Positions 47,267 to 55,918 of a stretch of DNA of 64,000 nucleotides are shown here, one piece after another. The notes under the pieces are model-generated. The model was not told the origin of the DNA. It was given only the letters and a program-made list of their open reading frames with translations, and did not search any database. The stretch is from contig NZ_CP017024.1 of the NCBI RefSeq assembly GCF_014522265.1, positions 1,888,001 through 1,952,000 of the forward strand, in the 5' to 3' direction. Within the stretch, counting starts at the first letter, position 1. Each line of letters starts with the position of its first letter. This stretch comes from Pseudomonas oryzihabitans (lineage in GTDB: Bacteria > Pseudomonadota > Gammaproteobacteria > Pseudomonadales > Pseudomonadaceae). The position numbers were made by a program, and so were the translations under genes.

Positions 47267-48496
47267 ATGCTGACCCATGCGGATCTGGTGATCGTCGGTG
47301 CCGGCATGGTCGGCAGCGCCCTGGCCCTGGCCCTGGCCGACAGCGGCCTGTCGGTGGTGCTGCTCGACCGCGGCCCGCTCACGCCGGGCGCGGTCGAAAG
47401 CGACCTGCCCTTCGAACCCCGGGTCAGCGCCCTGTCGCTGGCCAGTCAACGCATCCTGCAACGCCTCGGCGCCTGGGACGGCATCCTCGCGCGCCGCGTC
47501 AGTCCCTACCAGGCGATGCACGTCTGGGACGGCTCCGGCACCGGCGCCGTGCATTTCGATGCCGCCAGTGTGCATGCCGAGGTGCTCGGCCATATCGTCG
47601 AGAATCGCGTGGTGCAGGATGCCCTGCTCGAACGCCTGGCCGAGGCCAACGTCCTGCTCCTGCCCGAGGCGCGCCTGGAATTGCTGCGTCGCTCCGGCGA
47701 CCAGTGGCTGGTGCAACTGGCCGGTGATCGCCAGATCCGCGCCCCCCTGGTGGTGGCCGCCGATGGTGCCACCTCCGCCGTACGCCGCCTGGCCGGGCTG
47801 GAAACCCGCGAGTGGGACTATCTGCACCATGCCATCGTCACCAGCGTGCGCTGCGCCGAATCGCACCAGCGCACCGCCTGGCAGAGATTCACCGACGACG
47901 GCCCGCTGGCCTTCCTGCCGCTGGACCGCGGTGGCGATACCCGCTGGTGCTCCATCGTCTGGTCCTGCACGCCCAAGCAGGGCGAGCGGCTGATGGCCCT
48001 GGACGACGCGGCCTTCTGCCAGGCCCTGGGCGAGGCCTTCGAGCAGCGTCTGGGCAAGGTGGAATGCAGCGACACGCGGCTGTGCATCCCGCTGCGCCAG
48101 CGCCATGCCAAGCGCTATGTGGAACCTGGCCTGGCACTGATCGGCGATGCCGCCCACGTCATCCACCCGCTGGCCGGGCAGGGCGTCAACCTGGGCTTTC
48201 TCGATGCCGCGGTGCTGGCCGAGGAACTGCGCCGTGCCCAGGCGCGCGGTGAATCCATCGCCGAACAGCGGGTGCTGGAACGCTACGAGCGCCGCCGCAT
48301 GCCGCACAACCTGGCGATGATGGCGGCGATGGAAGGCTTCCAGCGCCTGTTCCAGGACGACCGCCTGCCGCTGCGCTGGCTGCGCAACGCCGCGCTCAAG
48401 CAGGTCGATCGCCACTTCGAAGCCAAGGCGCTGTTCGTCCGCCGCGCCCTGGGCCTGTCCGGCGATGTGCCGGAACTGGCCAGGGTCGTGGCCTAG
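47267..48496 (+). CDS. ubiI: 2-polyprenylphenol 6-hydroxylase
   Basis: A 409-residue FAD hydroxylase (VisC) that puts the C5 hydroxyl on the ubiquinone ring under oxygen. Motifs: VIVGAGMVGSALALALA, AADGATSAVRRLAG, and GDAAHVIHPLAGQGVNLGF. The start ATG is preceded by GAGGAG at about 9 bases; an upstream frame overlapping ubiH is spurious. It ends the pepP-ubiH-ubiI operon. A catabolic cluster on the other strand follows. Confidence 0.94.
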   Translation: MLTHADLVIVGAGMVGSALALALADSGLSVVLLDRGPLTPGAVESDLPFEPRVSALSLASQRILQRLGAWDGILARRVSPYQAMHVWDGSGTGAVHFDAASVHAEVLGHIVENRVVQDALLERLAEANVLLLPEARLELLRRSGDQWLVQLAGDRQIRAPLVVAADGATSAVRRLAGLETREWDYLHHAIVTSVRCAESHQRTAWQRFTDDGPLAFLPLDRGGDTRWCSIVWSCTPKQGERLMALDDAAFCQALGEAFEQRLGKVECSDTRLCIPLRQRHAKRYVEPGLALIGDAAHVIHPLAGQGVNLGFLDAAVLAEELRRAQARGESIAEQRVLERYERRRMPHNLAMMAAMEGFQRLFQDDRLPLRWLRNAALKQVDRHFEAKALFVRRALGLSGDVPELARVVA

Positions 48497-48572
48497 CACC
48501 CGCTCACTGTTGCCCGATCACCAGCAGGTGCCGAAGGCGCTTTGAGGTCTGGGCGCTATTGCGCTCCTGGTG

Positions 48573-49898
48573 TCAGGGGCGCGCGGCGATGGCGGGCTTG
48601 GCCGGTGCTCGGGTACCCAGTTGCAGAAGCGCACCTCCCAGGGCACAGCCCGCCATCAGAAAGAAGCAGGAGACGTAGCCGCCCAGGCTGTTCCAGCCGC
48701 CCCCGGCGCTGATCAGCCAGCCCATCAGTACCGGTGCGATGCCGCCGCCAATAAACATGGCGGTGGTGATGATGCCATTGGCGGTGGAGGTGGCCGACGG
48801 CAATGCGGCATCCGAGGCAACCGCGTAGTAGATGGGCCAAACGGCGTTGGCTACCAGGCCAAACAGCAGCTGTACCAGGATGATCAGGGTGATGCTGCTG
48901 GCGAAGTAGAAGGCAGCGACGCTGGCGGCCATCCACAGGCCGCAGATGATCAGGGTGATCTTGCGCCCGATGATGTCCGAGAGGGTTGGCCAGATCAGTT
49001 GTCCGAGAATGCCGGTGATGGCGAAGACCACGCTGAGCCCAGCCGACTCGGCCAGCGACAGCTTGGCGATGTTATAGAGGTAGGCCGGCAGTACGATGTT
49101 GATGCCCATGTACACCACCTGGGTCAGCAGGGTGTTACCGGCGGTAAGGGCGATGTTGCGGTTGCTTAGGGTCGCGGTGAAGGTGCGCCACGCCTGGCCC
49201 TTGGCGACCTGACCGCTGGGGGTGATATCAGGTGGGGTGAGTCCCTTGGCTGCCATGTCCGCATACAGCGCGGTGATTCGCTCGGCGGTGGAATAGCGCG
49301 ACCAGAACAGCATCAGCGGTACGGCGACGACAAAGGCGAAGAAGAAGACATAGCGCCAGTTGTCCTCACTGAAGGTGGTGAGCACGAAGCTGGCCACCAG
49401 GCCGCTGAGCAGCGCGCCGATGGGGTAGCCGGTGTGGTGGGCGCCCAAGGCGAACCCGCGGCGTTCCACCGGCCACCATTCGGCGGTATTGCTTACGCCG
49501 ACCGGTTCGCCCCAGCCGGCACCCAGGTTCACCCCGATACGCAGGGCGACGAAGCTGGTCAGGCTATGGCTCAGAACCTTGAAGCCGGAGAGAAACGACA
49601 GCGCGGTATAGCCCAGCACCAGGGGTACCTGGAAGCGTGCGCGCTTCCAGCCGGCGCCATAGCGGTCGCTCCACATCGCTCCCGGAATATCCAGCAGAGC
49701 CAGAGCGAGCATGATCAGGGTGGCGATGGTGCCCCAGTCATCGGGGCTGAGGTTGAAGTGCTTGGAGATAGTGGGCCCCAGGCGCAGGACGATCTCGCGG
49801 TCGTAGGCGTTGAGAATCCAGATCAGCCAGCAGACCAGCAGGGAAACCCAGGAATAGCGGTGGATCTGGCGCAGCGAGGCCTTGTTTGCGGTGTGCAT
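48573..49898 (-). CDS. MFS transporter of the catabolic cluster
   Basis: A 441-residue major facilitator with 12 helices. The first intra-loop motif is MWSDRYGAGWKRARF, and AYDREIVLRLGPTISKHFNLSPDDWG resembles the anion:cation symporter (ACS) subgroup that imports organic acids such as hexuronates and phthalate. Last gene of a five-gene set transcribed leftwards; its likely cargo is the acid or lactone used by the enzymes next to it. Confidence 0.85.
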   Translation of the reverse strand: MHTANKASLRQIHRYSWVSLLVCWLIWILNAYDREIVLRLGPTISKHFNLSPDDWGTIATLIMLALALLDIPGAMWSDRYGAGWKRARFQVPLVLGYTALSFLSGFKVLSHSLTSFVALRIGVNLGAGWGEPVGVSNTAEWWPVERRGFALGAHHTGYPIGALLSGLVASFVLTTFSEDNWRYVFFFAFVVAVPLMLFWSRYSTAERITALYADMAAKGLTPPDITPSGQVAKGQAWRTFTATLSNRNIALTAGNTLLTQVVYMGINIVLPAYLYNIAKLSLAESAGLSVVFAITGILGQLIWPTLSDIIGRKITLIICGLWMAASVAAFYFASSITLIILVQLLFGLVANAVWPIYYAVASDAALPSATSTANGIITTAMFIGGGIAPVLMGWLISAGGGWNSLGGYVSCFFLMAGCALGGALLQLGTRAPAKPAIAARP

Positions 49899-49967
49899 GA
49901 GTGTGCTCCGGGCGCCGCCGGGCGCCCTGTCAGAACCTGAAGGGTTTGGAAGCGGTGGGAGGGTGGG

Positions 49968-50846
49968 TCAGGCGGCGAAGCGGCGCTCTGCGATGCCGCG
50001 TACGCCCAGGCCGTGAACGGCAAACAGGGCACCGCGCAGCTGACCGTCACCGGGAAAGCGCGGCAGAGGCGGACGTGCCATGGACGTGACGTAGAGGATG
50101 TCCAGTTCGGGCCCGCCGAACATGACGCTGGTGACCTTCTTCACCGGCATCTCGATGATCCGCTCCACCTGACCATCGGGGGTGTAGCGCACCAGCTGGC
50201 CAGCGTAGACCAGGGCCTGCCAGAGGTAGCCTTCGGCATCCACGGTGGCGCCATCCGCGGCGCCGCCGCCGGAGGTGTCGATCCGGTTGCGCGTGCGCCG
50301 CTCGCCTACCGCGCCGGTTGCCGTGTCGTAGGCATAGGCCCACTGCTCGCCGGTCCAGGTATCGGTGAAATACAGGGTGCTGCCATCCGGACTCCAGCAG
50401 GGGCCGTTGGAGCAGATGATGCCTTCGTCCAGGACGTGCAGTGACAGGTCCGGATCCAGCCGGTAGAGGCGGCCCGAGGCGCTTTCTTCGCGGGTATCCA
50501 TGGAGCCGAAAACGAAGCGTCCCTGGCGATCCACCTTGCCGTCGTTGAGTCGGTTGTGTGGCAGGTCGGGCTCGGGCGCGTGGATGAGCGTGAGTTCACC
50601 GCTGGTCAGATCCAGGTCGTGGATGCCTTCCTGCAGGGCTACCAAGGCGCGATCGCCGTCGCGGCGCAGGGTCATGGAACCGATTTTCTGGCCGACGTCC
50701 CAGGCCCGCAGCTCGCGGCCGTCGGCGGTGCAGCGCAGGATGCGGCCGTCGAAGCTGTCCAGCCAATACAGGCGCTGCTGATTCACGTCCCACAGTGGCC
50801 CTTCGCCAAGCGTGGTCTTGAGGTCGGCGACGATCTCGATACGCAT
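49968..50846 (-). CDS. SMP-30/gluconolactonase family hydrolase
   Basis: A 292-residue six-bladed beta-propeller. The metal-site residues are Glu in LGEGPLWD, Asn/Asp in LPHNRLNDGKVD, Asn in ICSNGPCWSPDG and Asp in GATVDAEGYLW. Members hydrolyse aldonolactones and other sugar-acid lactones. Within this cluster it likely opens a lactone to a hydroxy acid. The substrate cannot be named from sequence. Confidence 0.88.
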   Translation of the reverse strand: MRIEIVADLKTTLGEGPLWDVNQQRLYWLDSFDGRILRCTADGRELRAWDVGQKIGSMTLRRDGDRALVALQEGIHDLDLTSGELTLIHAPEPDLPHNRLNDGKVDRQGRFVFGSMDTREESASGRLYRLDPDLSLHVLDEGIICSNGPCWSPDGSTLYFTDTWTGEQWAYAYDTATGAVGERRTRNRIDTSGGGAADGATVDAEGYLWQALVYAGQLVRYTPDGQVERIIEMPVKKVTSVMFGGPELDILYVTSMARPPLPRFPGDGQLRGALFAVHGLGVRGIAERRFAA

Positions 50847-50899
50847 GATGTTTTCCCTCTCTGTTGTTGTTTTGCGGGAAGCGTGGTTCGGTGGGCGGG

Positions 50900-51832
50900 C
50901 TAGAAGTCGACGGCGTTGCGTCCCTTCAGTCCCAGGAGCTCGCGGGCTTCATCTGGACTGGCGACCCGGCCACCGAGGGCCTCCACCACGGTACGGATGC
51001 GCCGGACCTGGTCGGCGTTGGAGGCGGCCAGCTTGCCCGGACCGTCCCACAGTGAATCCTCCAAACCGACCCGTGCATTGCCGCCCATGGCCAGACCCAT
51101 GGTCGCCAGCGGTATCTGGTTGCGTCCGGCGCCGAGTACCGACCAGAGATAGTCCGCCCCAAACAGCCGGTCGGCAGTACGGCGCATCTGCATCAGGTCT
51201 TCCGGGTGCCCGCCGATGCCGCCGCGCAGGCCGAATACCGACTGGATGAATAGTGGGCGCGGCAGCAGTCCGCGCTCGAGGAAGTGCGCAGCGGTGTAGA
51301 GGTGGCCGATGTCGTAGCACTCGATCTCGAAGCGCGTGTGATTCTCGCGGCAGGCCTCGAGAATATGGGCGATGTCGCGGAAGGTGTTGCGGAAGATGCG
51401 GTCGTCGCTCTCTTCCAGGTAAGGACGTTCCCAGGCGTGCTGGAAGTCCTTGAAACGGCCGAGCATCTCGTAGAGGCCGAAGTTCATCGAACCCATATTC
51501 AGCGATGCCAGCTCGGGCTTGAGCTGCAGCGCCGGTTGCAGGCGCTCCTCCACACCCATGGTCGGAGCGCCGCCAGTGGTGAGGTTGATGATGACGTCGC
51601 TTTCCCGCTTGATGCGCGGCAGGAAGCGGCGAAACAGCTCCGGATCCTGCACCGGCCGACCATCCTCGGGATCGCGGGCATGGAGATGGACGATGGCGGC
51701 ACCGGCTGCCGCGGCGCCCAGGGCGGCGTCGGCAATCTGTTCGGGAGTGACCGGCAGATGCGGCGACATAGATGGAGTATGGATGGCACCGGTAACGGCG
51801 CAGGTGATGATGACGGGGCGAGCGTGGGCCAT
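50900..51832 (-). CDS. Beta-keto acid cleavage enzyme (BKACE / DUF849)
   Basis: A 310-residue TIM-barrel enzyme of the 3-keto-5-aminohexanoate cleavage family. It binds zinc through H49 and H51 in HLHARDPEDGRP and a downstream Glu. It carries the family sequence IINLTTGGAPTMGVEERL, ELASLNMGSMNFG, FGLRGGIGGHPEDLM and MGGNARVGLEDSLW (acetyl-CoA site). BKACEs condense a beta-keto acid with acetyl-CoA to acetoacetate plus a new acyl-CoA. The ATG at 51832 fits; longer upstream frames overlap the SDR gene. The substrate is unknown. Confidence 0.92.
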   Translation of the reverse strand: MAHARPVIITCAVTGAIHTPSMSPHLPVTPEQIADAALGAAAAGAAIVHLHARDPEDGRPVQDPELFRRFLPRIKRESDVIINLTTGGAPTMGVEERLQPALQLKPELASLNMGSMNFGLYEMLGRFKDFQHAWERPYLEESDDRIFRNTFRDIAHILEACRENHTRFEIECYDIGHLYTAAHFLERGLLPRPLFIQSVFGLRGGIGGHPEDLMQMRRTADRLFGADYLWSVLGAGRNQIPLATMGLAMGGNARVGLEDSLWDGPGKLAASNADQVRRIRTVVEALGGRVASPDEARELLGLKGRNAVDF

Positions 51833-51876
51833 GAGGCGGGTTTCCTGTGAATTGTTGTTGTGGAAACGCTGGGGCT

Positions 51877-52665
51877 TCAGAGGTACTCGACGTTGCCGTC
51901 CACGCTGATCGCCTGGCCGGTGACGTTGCGCGCCGCCGGCGAACAGAGGAACAGCGCCATGGCGGCGACGTCCTCGGCGGTCACCATGCGCCCCAGAGAA
52001 ATTTTCTTCAGGTATTGCTCGCGCATCTCCGCTTCCGGCAGACCGAGCTGCTCGGCACGGGCGCGGATCACCCCGTCCATACGCGGTCCCTCGACGATAC
52101 CGGGGAGCAGGGCGTTGACTCGGATGTCGGATGCGCCCAACTCGGCCGCCAGGGACTTCATCATGCCGACGATGGCCCACTTGGTAGCGGCATAGGGCGT
52201 ACGCCAGGCATAGCCCAGGCGGCCGGCCACCGAAGCGATCTGCAGCAGATGGCCATGGGGCGATTCGCGCAGCAGGGGCACGGCGTGATGGGCAAAGCGG
52301 TACTGGGCAGTGAGATTGATGTCCAAGGTGCGCTGCCAGTCGGCTTCGTTGATGTCGTCAATGCCTGCCGTCGGACCGGCGATGCCGGCGTTGTTGACCA
52401 GCACATCGAGGCCATCCCAATGGTCGCGTTGCGCAACGAAGACCTGGGCGACGTCCGCAGCCACGGCGACATCCGCACGGGTGGCCAGGGCGGTAGGATG
52501 CCGTTCGCGAAAGGCTGCCAGGGCAGTTTCGCTGACGTCGCAGACATGGACCTGGGCACCAGCTTCCAGATAGGCCGTGGCCAGGACTTCGCCGATGCCG
52601 GCAGCGCCGCCGGAGATCAGTACCCGCAGGTTGGGGTAGGGGATGAGTCTGTCGAGCACGCTCAT
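51877..52665 (-). CDS. SDR family oxidoreductase of the catabolic cluster
   Basis: A 262-residue classical short-chain dehydrogenase: cofactor motif GGAAGIG at 19-25, NNAG at 91-94, catalytic S145, Y158 and K162 in a full S-Y-K triad, and C-terminal GNVEYL typical of hydroxy-acid dehydrogenases. The acidic D43 in VCDVS suggests NAD(H). Between the cleavage enzyme and the regulator, it probably oxidises a beta-hydroxy acid to the beta-keto acid. Its ATG overlaps the stop of the regulator. Confidence 0.9.
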   Translation of the reverse strand: MSVLDRLIPYPNLRVLISGGAAGIGEVLATAYLEAGAQVHVCDVSETALAAFRERHPTALATRADVAVAADVAQVFVAQRDHWDGLDVLVNNAGIAGPTAGIDDINEADWQRTLDINLTAQYRFAHHAVPLLRESPHGHLLQIASVAGRLGYAWRTPYAATKWAIVGMMKSLAAELGASDIRVNALLPGIVEGPRMDGVIRARAEQLGLPEAEMREQYLKKISLGRMVTAEDVAAMALFLCSPAARNVTGQAISVDGNVEYL

Positions 52666-53378
52666 GCGCGTTTGCCTCCGTTGCTCTTGGAATTTTCGCG
52701 CTGGGCCAGCAGGCGGCCGAGCGAGTCGGCGGCCTGCATGATGTCGTCTGCCACCGCGGCGCGAGCGGCGGCGCCATCGCGGGCCTCCAGGGCAGCGACG
52801 ATGCGGGCGTGGGCCTCCATGGAGCGGTCGAGGTGGGCTGGCTCGGGTGCCACCAGGGCGAAGCAGGGACCCATGTGCAGCCAGAAGGTCTCCACGGCGG
52901 CAACGATCAGGTCGGCGCGGGCGACGGCGTAGATGCGTCGGTGGAACGCGAAGTTGGTCCAGAGGTAGCGAGGCACGTCGTGGTTGTCCACGGCCTGCTG
53001 CATGTCCTGGTAGATGCTGCCGATCTGCGTCAGGTCGCTGGCGTCCAGGCGCTGGATGCAGCGCTCTGCCAGCAGGCCTTCCAGGGCGACCCGGGCGTCA
53101 CGGATCTCGCGCAGGCGCGCTGCCGTCATCATGGGTACACGCAACCGGGCAGTGCCTGATACTTCGAAAGCATTTTCCGCGCTCAGGCGCTGCAGTGCCT
53201 CGCGCACGGGCATGGGACTGGAACCCAGGGCCTCGGCCAGACCACGGATGGTGAGTTTCTGCCCCGGTTGAAAGCGGCCACTCATCAGGGCTTCCCGCAG
53301 CTGGCGATAGACCTGGTCCTGCAGGGTGGCGCGGGTGACCTGGCGCAGCGCGGGAAAGGCGAGGGGGACGTCGGACAT
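52662..53378 (-). CDS. GntR-family regulator with FCD domain, first gene of the cluster
   Basis: A 238-residue regulator: winged helix at about 15-75 (YRQLREALMSGRFQPGQKLT, AEALGSSPMPVREALQRL) and a C-terminal FCD ligand domain (FHRRIYAVARADLI; metal-site residues of the family). The ATG at 53378 has AGGAG at 6 bases. It overlaps the SDR start by 4 bases and so is the first gene of the operon it probably controls. The upstream inverted repeat is a likely operator. Confidence 0.92.
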   Translation of the reverse strand: MSDVPLAFPALRQVTRATLQDQVYRQLREALMSGRFQPGQKLTIRGLAEALGSSPMPVREALQRLSAENAFEVSGTARLRVPMMTAARLREIRDARVALEGLLAERCIQRLDASDLTQIGSIYQDMQQAVDNHDVPRYLWTNFAFHRRIYAVARADLIVAAVETFWLHMGPCFALVAPEPAHLDRSMEAHARIVAALEARDGAAARAAVADDIMQAADSLGRLLAQRENSKSNGGKRA

Positions 53379-53393
53379 GACCGGCTCCTTTTT

Positions 53394-53425
53394 ATTTTGT
53401 GAGATAAAATATGTGATCACAAAAT
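53394..53425 (-). promoter_or_regulatory. Likely operator of the catabolic-cluster regulator
   Basis: ATTTTGTGA (53394-53402) and TCACAAAAT (53417-53425) form a perfect 9-bp inverted repeat spaced by 14 bases, and TGTGATCACA (53413-53422) is a perfect 10-bp palindrome inside. It lies 16 bases before the regulator's ATG and covers its Shine-Dalgarno-side promoter zone. Confidence 0.6.
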
Positions 53426-53717
53426 TGCGGTGTCAAGTCTGGATTCGCCGATTTTTAGGTGATGCGGTAATAGGCCGGTGAATCCTGGGGCTGCTACCGA
53501 GGGCGGCGAACACCGCTTCAAGTAGCTGATTCAGAGATTCATACGAGACTGGGTGGGTAATTCCGAATTGCTCGACACACCGCAGAAACAGGCGCCGAAA
53601 CTGACAGGGCGAAATCGGCAGCGATGGCTGTGCCGAGCGAAGGGGCTATGGAGGCGCACGAATACGACTCCGATATCAGGCGGGTAGCCTCTGGGAATCC
53701 ACTTGGGCCGGCGTGGC
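53426..53717. other. Intergenic region regulator-cysQ
   Basis: About 290 bases with no coding sequence, RNA or repeat I can support. It separates the accessory cluster from the conserved cysQ-nudE-yrfG locus. Confidence 0.5.
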
Positions 53718-54560
53718 TCAGGCGTCGCCCAACGACCCGGCCAGCTCCAGCACCTGTTGCCGCCAGGCGGCCTCGCGGGGCAGGGCGAGGAAGTGCGGGT
53801 TGAGGAAGGACTCGCGCATCTCGTAGGTGAGGGGCTGGCCGTCCAGGGTCACGACCTCGCCGCCGGCGCCTTCCAGCACGCCCTGGGCGGCGGCGGTATC
53901 CCACTGGGAAGTGGGGGCGAGTCGGGGATAGAAGTCGGCCAGGCCTTCGGCCAGCAGGCAGAACTTGAGCGAGCTGCCGACGCTTACCAGTTTGGGTTCG
54001 CCGAAGGTATCGCCCAACCCGTCCATCAGGCGCTGCTGGGCCGGACTGCCGTGGCGGCGGCTGGCGACTACGGTGAAGGCGTCTTCCGGCTGGACGCGCA
54101 CGCCGATCTCGATGCCGTCTTCGCCCTGGATTCGGAAGGCGCCCAGTTCGCGGCCGCCGCTGAAGCAGACGTCCCGGGTGGGGATGCCGACCACGCCGAA
54201 GATCACCTGGCCGCGTTCGACCAGGGCCACGTTGACGGTGAATTCCTCGCTGCCGTCAATGAATTCCTTGGTGCCGTCCAGGGGATCGACCACCCACCAG
54301 ACGTCCCAGGCGCTGCGCGCCGCGAAGGGGATGTCACAGGCTTCTTCCGACAGCACCGGCACGTCCGGGGTCAGCCGGGCGAGGCCGTCGGCCAGCACCC
54401 GGTGGGCGGCGAGGTCGGCGGCGGTCACCGGCGAGTCGTCGCTCTTCTGCCGCACCGCCACGCCCTGGCGCCAGTGGGGCAGGATGGCCGCGCCGGCCTG
54501 GCGCACCAGGTCGATGACGTTGAGTACCAGCGGAGCGGTAATGGAAACGGGCGCCATCAT
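53718..54560 (-). CDS. cysQ: 3'(2'),5'-bisphosphate nucleotidase CysQ
   Basis: A 280-residue inositol-monophosphatase-fold enzyme that degrades 3'-phosphoadenosine 5'-phosphate from sulfate assimilation. The metal motifs are VLSEEACDIPF (Glu), WWVVDPLDGTKEFIDG (D-x-D-G-T) and SQWDTAAAQGVLEGAGG (W-D-x-A). Two adjacent ATGs (54560 and 54557) are possible starts. It is coupled to nudE by overlap. Confidence 0.94.
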   Translation of the reverse strand: MMAPVSITAPLVLNVIDLVRQAGAAILPHWRQGVAVRQKSDDSPVTAADLAAHRVLADGLARLTPDVPVLSEEACDIPFAARSAWDVWWVVDPLDGTKEFIDGSEEFTVNVALVERGQVIFGVVGIPTRDVCFSGGRELGAFRIQGEDGIEIGVRVQPEDAFTVVASRRHGSPAQQRLMDGLGDTFGEPKLVSVGSSLKFCLLAEGLADFYPRLAPTSQWDTAAAQGVLEGAGGEVVTLDGQPLTYEMRESFLNPHFLALPREAAWRQQVLELAGSLGDA

Positions 54561-55123
54561 GCCGGCAGTTCTCCGCGTTGGGTGAGCAGGTCGCGCACCA
54601 GGTAGAGGGCGGCCAGGGCCCGGCCTTCGGAAAAGCGCGGATTCTGCACCAGCTGCGACAGCTCGCGCAGGTCGACGCTGCTGACTTCGAGGGGCTCGGG
54701 TTCATCGCCCGGCAGGCGCTCCGGATAGAGGTCGCGGGCCAGCACCACATGGATGCGCTGACTCATGTAGCCGGGGCTCAGCGACAGCGCGGTGAGGTAT
54801 TCCAGCTGGTGGGCGCCGAACCCCGCCTCTTCCTTGAGTTCGCGATTGGCGGCGTCGAGGATCTCTTCGCCCGGCTCCACCAGGCCCTTGGGCAGCGACA
54901 GTTCGTAGTCTTCCACGCCGCCGCAGTATTCCTCGATGAGCAGGGCGCGGGTGGCGTCCTGCAGGGCCACCACCATCACCGCACCGTGACCGGTGCCCTT
55001 GTTGGCCAGGCGCTCATAGGTGCGTTCCTCGCCGTTGGCGAAGCGCAACTGCATCTCCTCGACGGTGAACAGGCGGCTCTTGGCCACGATCTGTCGGGCG
55101 AGAACAGTGGGTTTCTGGCGCAT
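54557..55123 (-). CDS. nudE: ADP-compounds Nudix hydrolase NudE
   Basis: A 188-residue Nudix enzyme, acting on ADP-ribose, NADH and Ap3A in E. coli. The Nudix box is intact with GLVEPGEEI and RELKEEAGF (the G-x5-E-x7-REUxEExGU pattern). It starts MRQKPTVLARQIVAKSRLFT; a much longer upstream frame is spurious. nudE-cysQ with divergent yrfG is a conserved locus. Confidence 0.93.
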   Translation of the reverse strand: MRQKPTVLARQIVAKSRLFTVEEMQLRFANGEERTYERLANKGTGHGAVMVVALQDATRALLIEEYCGGVEDYELSLPKGLVEPGEEILDAANRELKEEAGFGAHQLEYLTALSLSPGYMSQRIHVVLARDLYPERLPGDEPEPLEVSSVDLRELSQLVQNPRFSEGRALAALYLVRDLLTQRGELPA

Positions 55124-55186
55124 GGACGGCTCCTGGGCTGGGCGGACGGGTATGATAACCCGCCTGTTACATGATCCGGAGTCACC

Positions 55187-55846
55187 ATGACCCCTCTCGA
55201 CTGGAGCCGTATCGATACCGTGTTGCTGGACATGGACGGCACCCTGCTCGATCTGCATTTCGACAACCATTTCTGGCTGGAGTACCTGCCGCAGCGCTAT
55301 GCCGAGCGCCACGGCCAGTCCCTGGCGCTGGCCAAGGCCGAGCTGGAGCCGCTGTTTTTCAGCCACCAGGGCAAGCTGACCTGGTATTGCCTGGACTTCT
55401 GGAGCGCCGAGCTGGGTTTTTCCATGCGCGAACTCAAGGAGGAAATCGCCCACCTGATCGCCCTGCGTCCGGATGCCGATACCTTCCTTGCCGCCCTGCA
55501 GCGCGCCGGCAAGCGGGTGGCGCTGATCACCAACGCCCACCGCGACTCCCTGTCGCTGAAGCTGGAGCGCATCGAGCTGGCGCCATATTTCGACCGGCTG
55601 ATCAGCTCCCACGACTATGGCTTCCCCAAGGAAGAACAGCAGTTCTGGCACGCCCTGCAGGCCGACTTCGCCTTCGATCCGGCGCGCACCCTGTTCATCG
55701 ACGACAACCTGCCGATCCTGCGCAGCGCCCGCGACTACGGGGTCGCCCACCTGCTGGCGATCCACGAGCCGGACAGCCGGCGCGGACCCAAGGACAGCGA
55801 GGAATTCGAGGCGGTGCGGGACTATCGGGAGTTGCTGCCAGCCTGA
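55187..55846 (+). CDS. yrfG: GMP/IMP nucleotidase YrfG (HAD family)
   Basis: A 219-residue HAD phosphatase. Motif I is LLDMDGTLLDLHFDNHFW, motif II VALITNAHRDS, motif III/IV with K in DYGFPKEEQQFW and LFIDDNLPILRSARDYG. The helical cap has SFSMRELKEEIAHLIALRP-like sequence. YrfG in E. coli hydrolyses GMP and IMP. It is divergent from nudE. Stops 72 bases before the LysR gene. Confidence 0.93.
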   Translation: MTPLDWSRIDTVLLDMDGTLLDLHFDNHFWLEYLPQRYAERHGQSLALAKAELEPLFFSHQGKLTWYCLDFWSAELGFSMRELKEEIAHLIALRPDADTFLAALQRAGKRVALITNAHRDSLSLKLERIELAPYFDRLISSHDYGFPKEEQQFWHALQADFAFDPARTLFIDDNLPILRSARDYGVAHLLAIHEPDSRRGPKDSEEFEAVRDYRELLPA

Positions 55847-55866
55847 ACAAAAGACCCTCACCCCAA

Positions 55867-55887
55867 CCCTCTCCCAGGGGGAGAGGG
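55867..55887. repeat. CCCTCTCCC hairpin
   Basis: CCCTCTCCC and GGGAGAGGG with a 3-base loop, preceded by CCCTCACCCCAA. This purine/pyrimidine-split unit is a widespread dispersed repeat in pseudomonads and xanthomonads. It lies 20 bases after yrfG and may end its transcript. Confidence 0.75.
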
Positions 55888-55918
55888 GGCCAAGCAGGCC
55901 AGATCGCGGAGTAGACCG

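Noticed and set aside
53539-53904. Minus-strand frame beginning inside cysQ and running into the intergenic region
   Set aside because: Overlaps cysQ in another frame on the same strand, composition is Arg/Gly-rich, and no start signal is seen.
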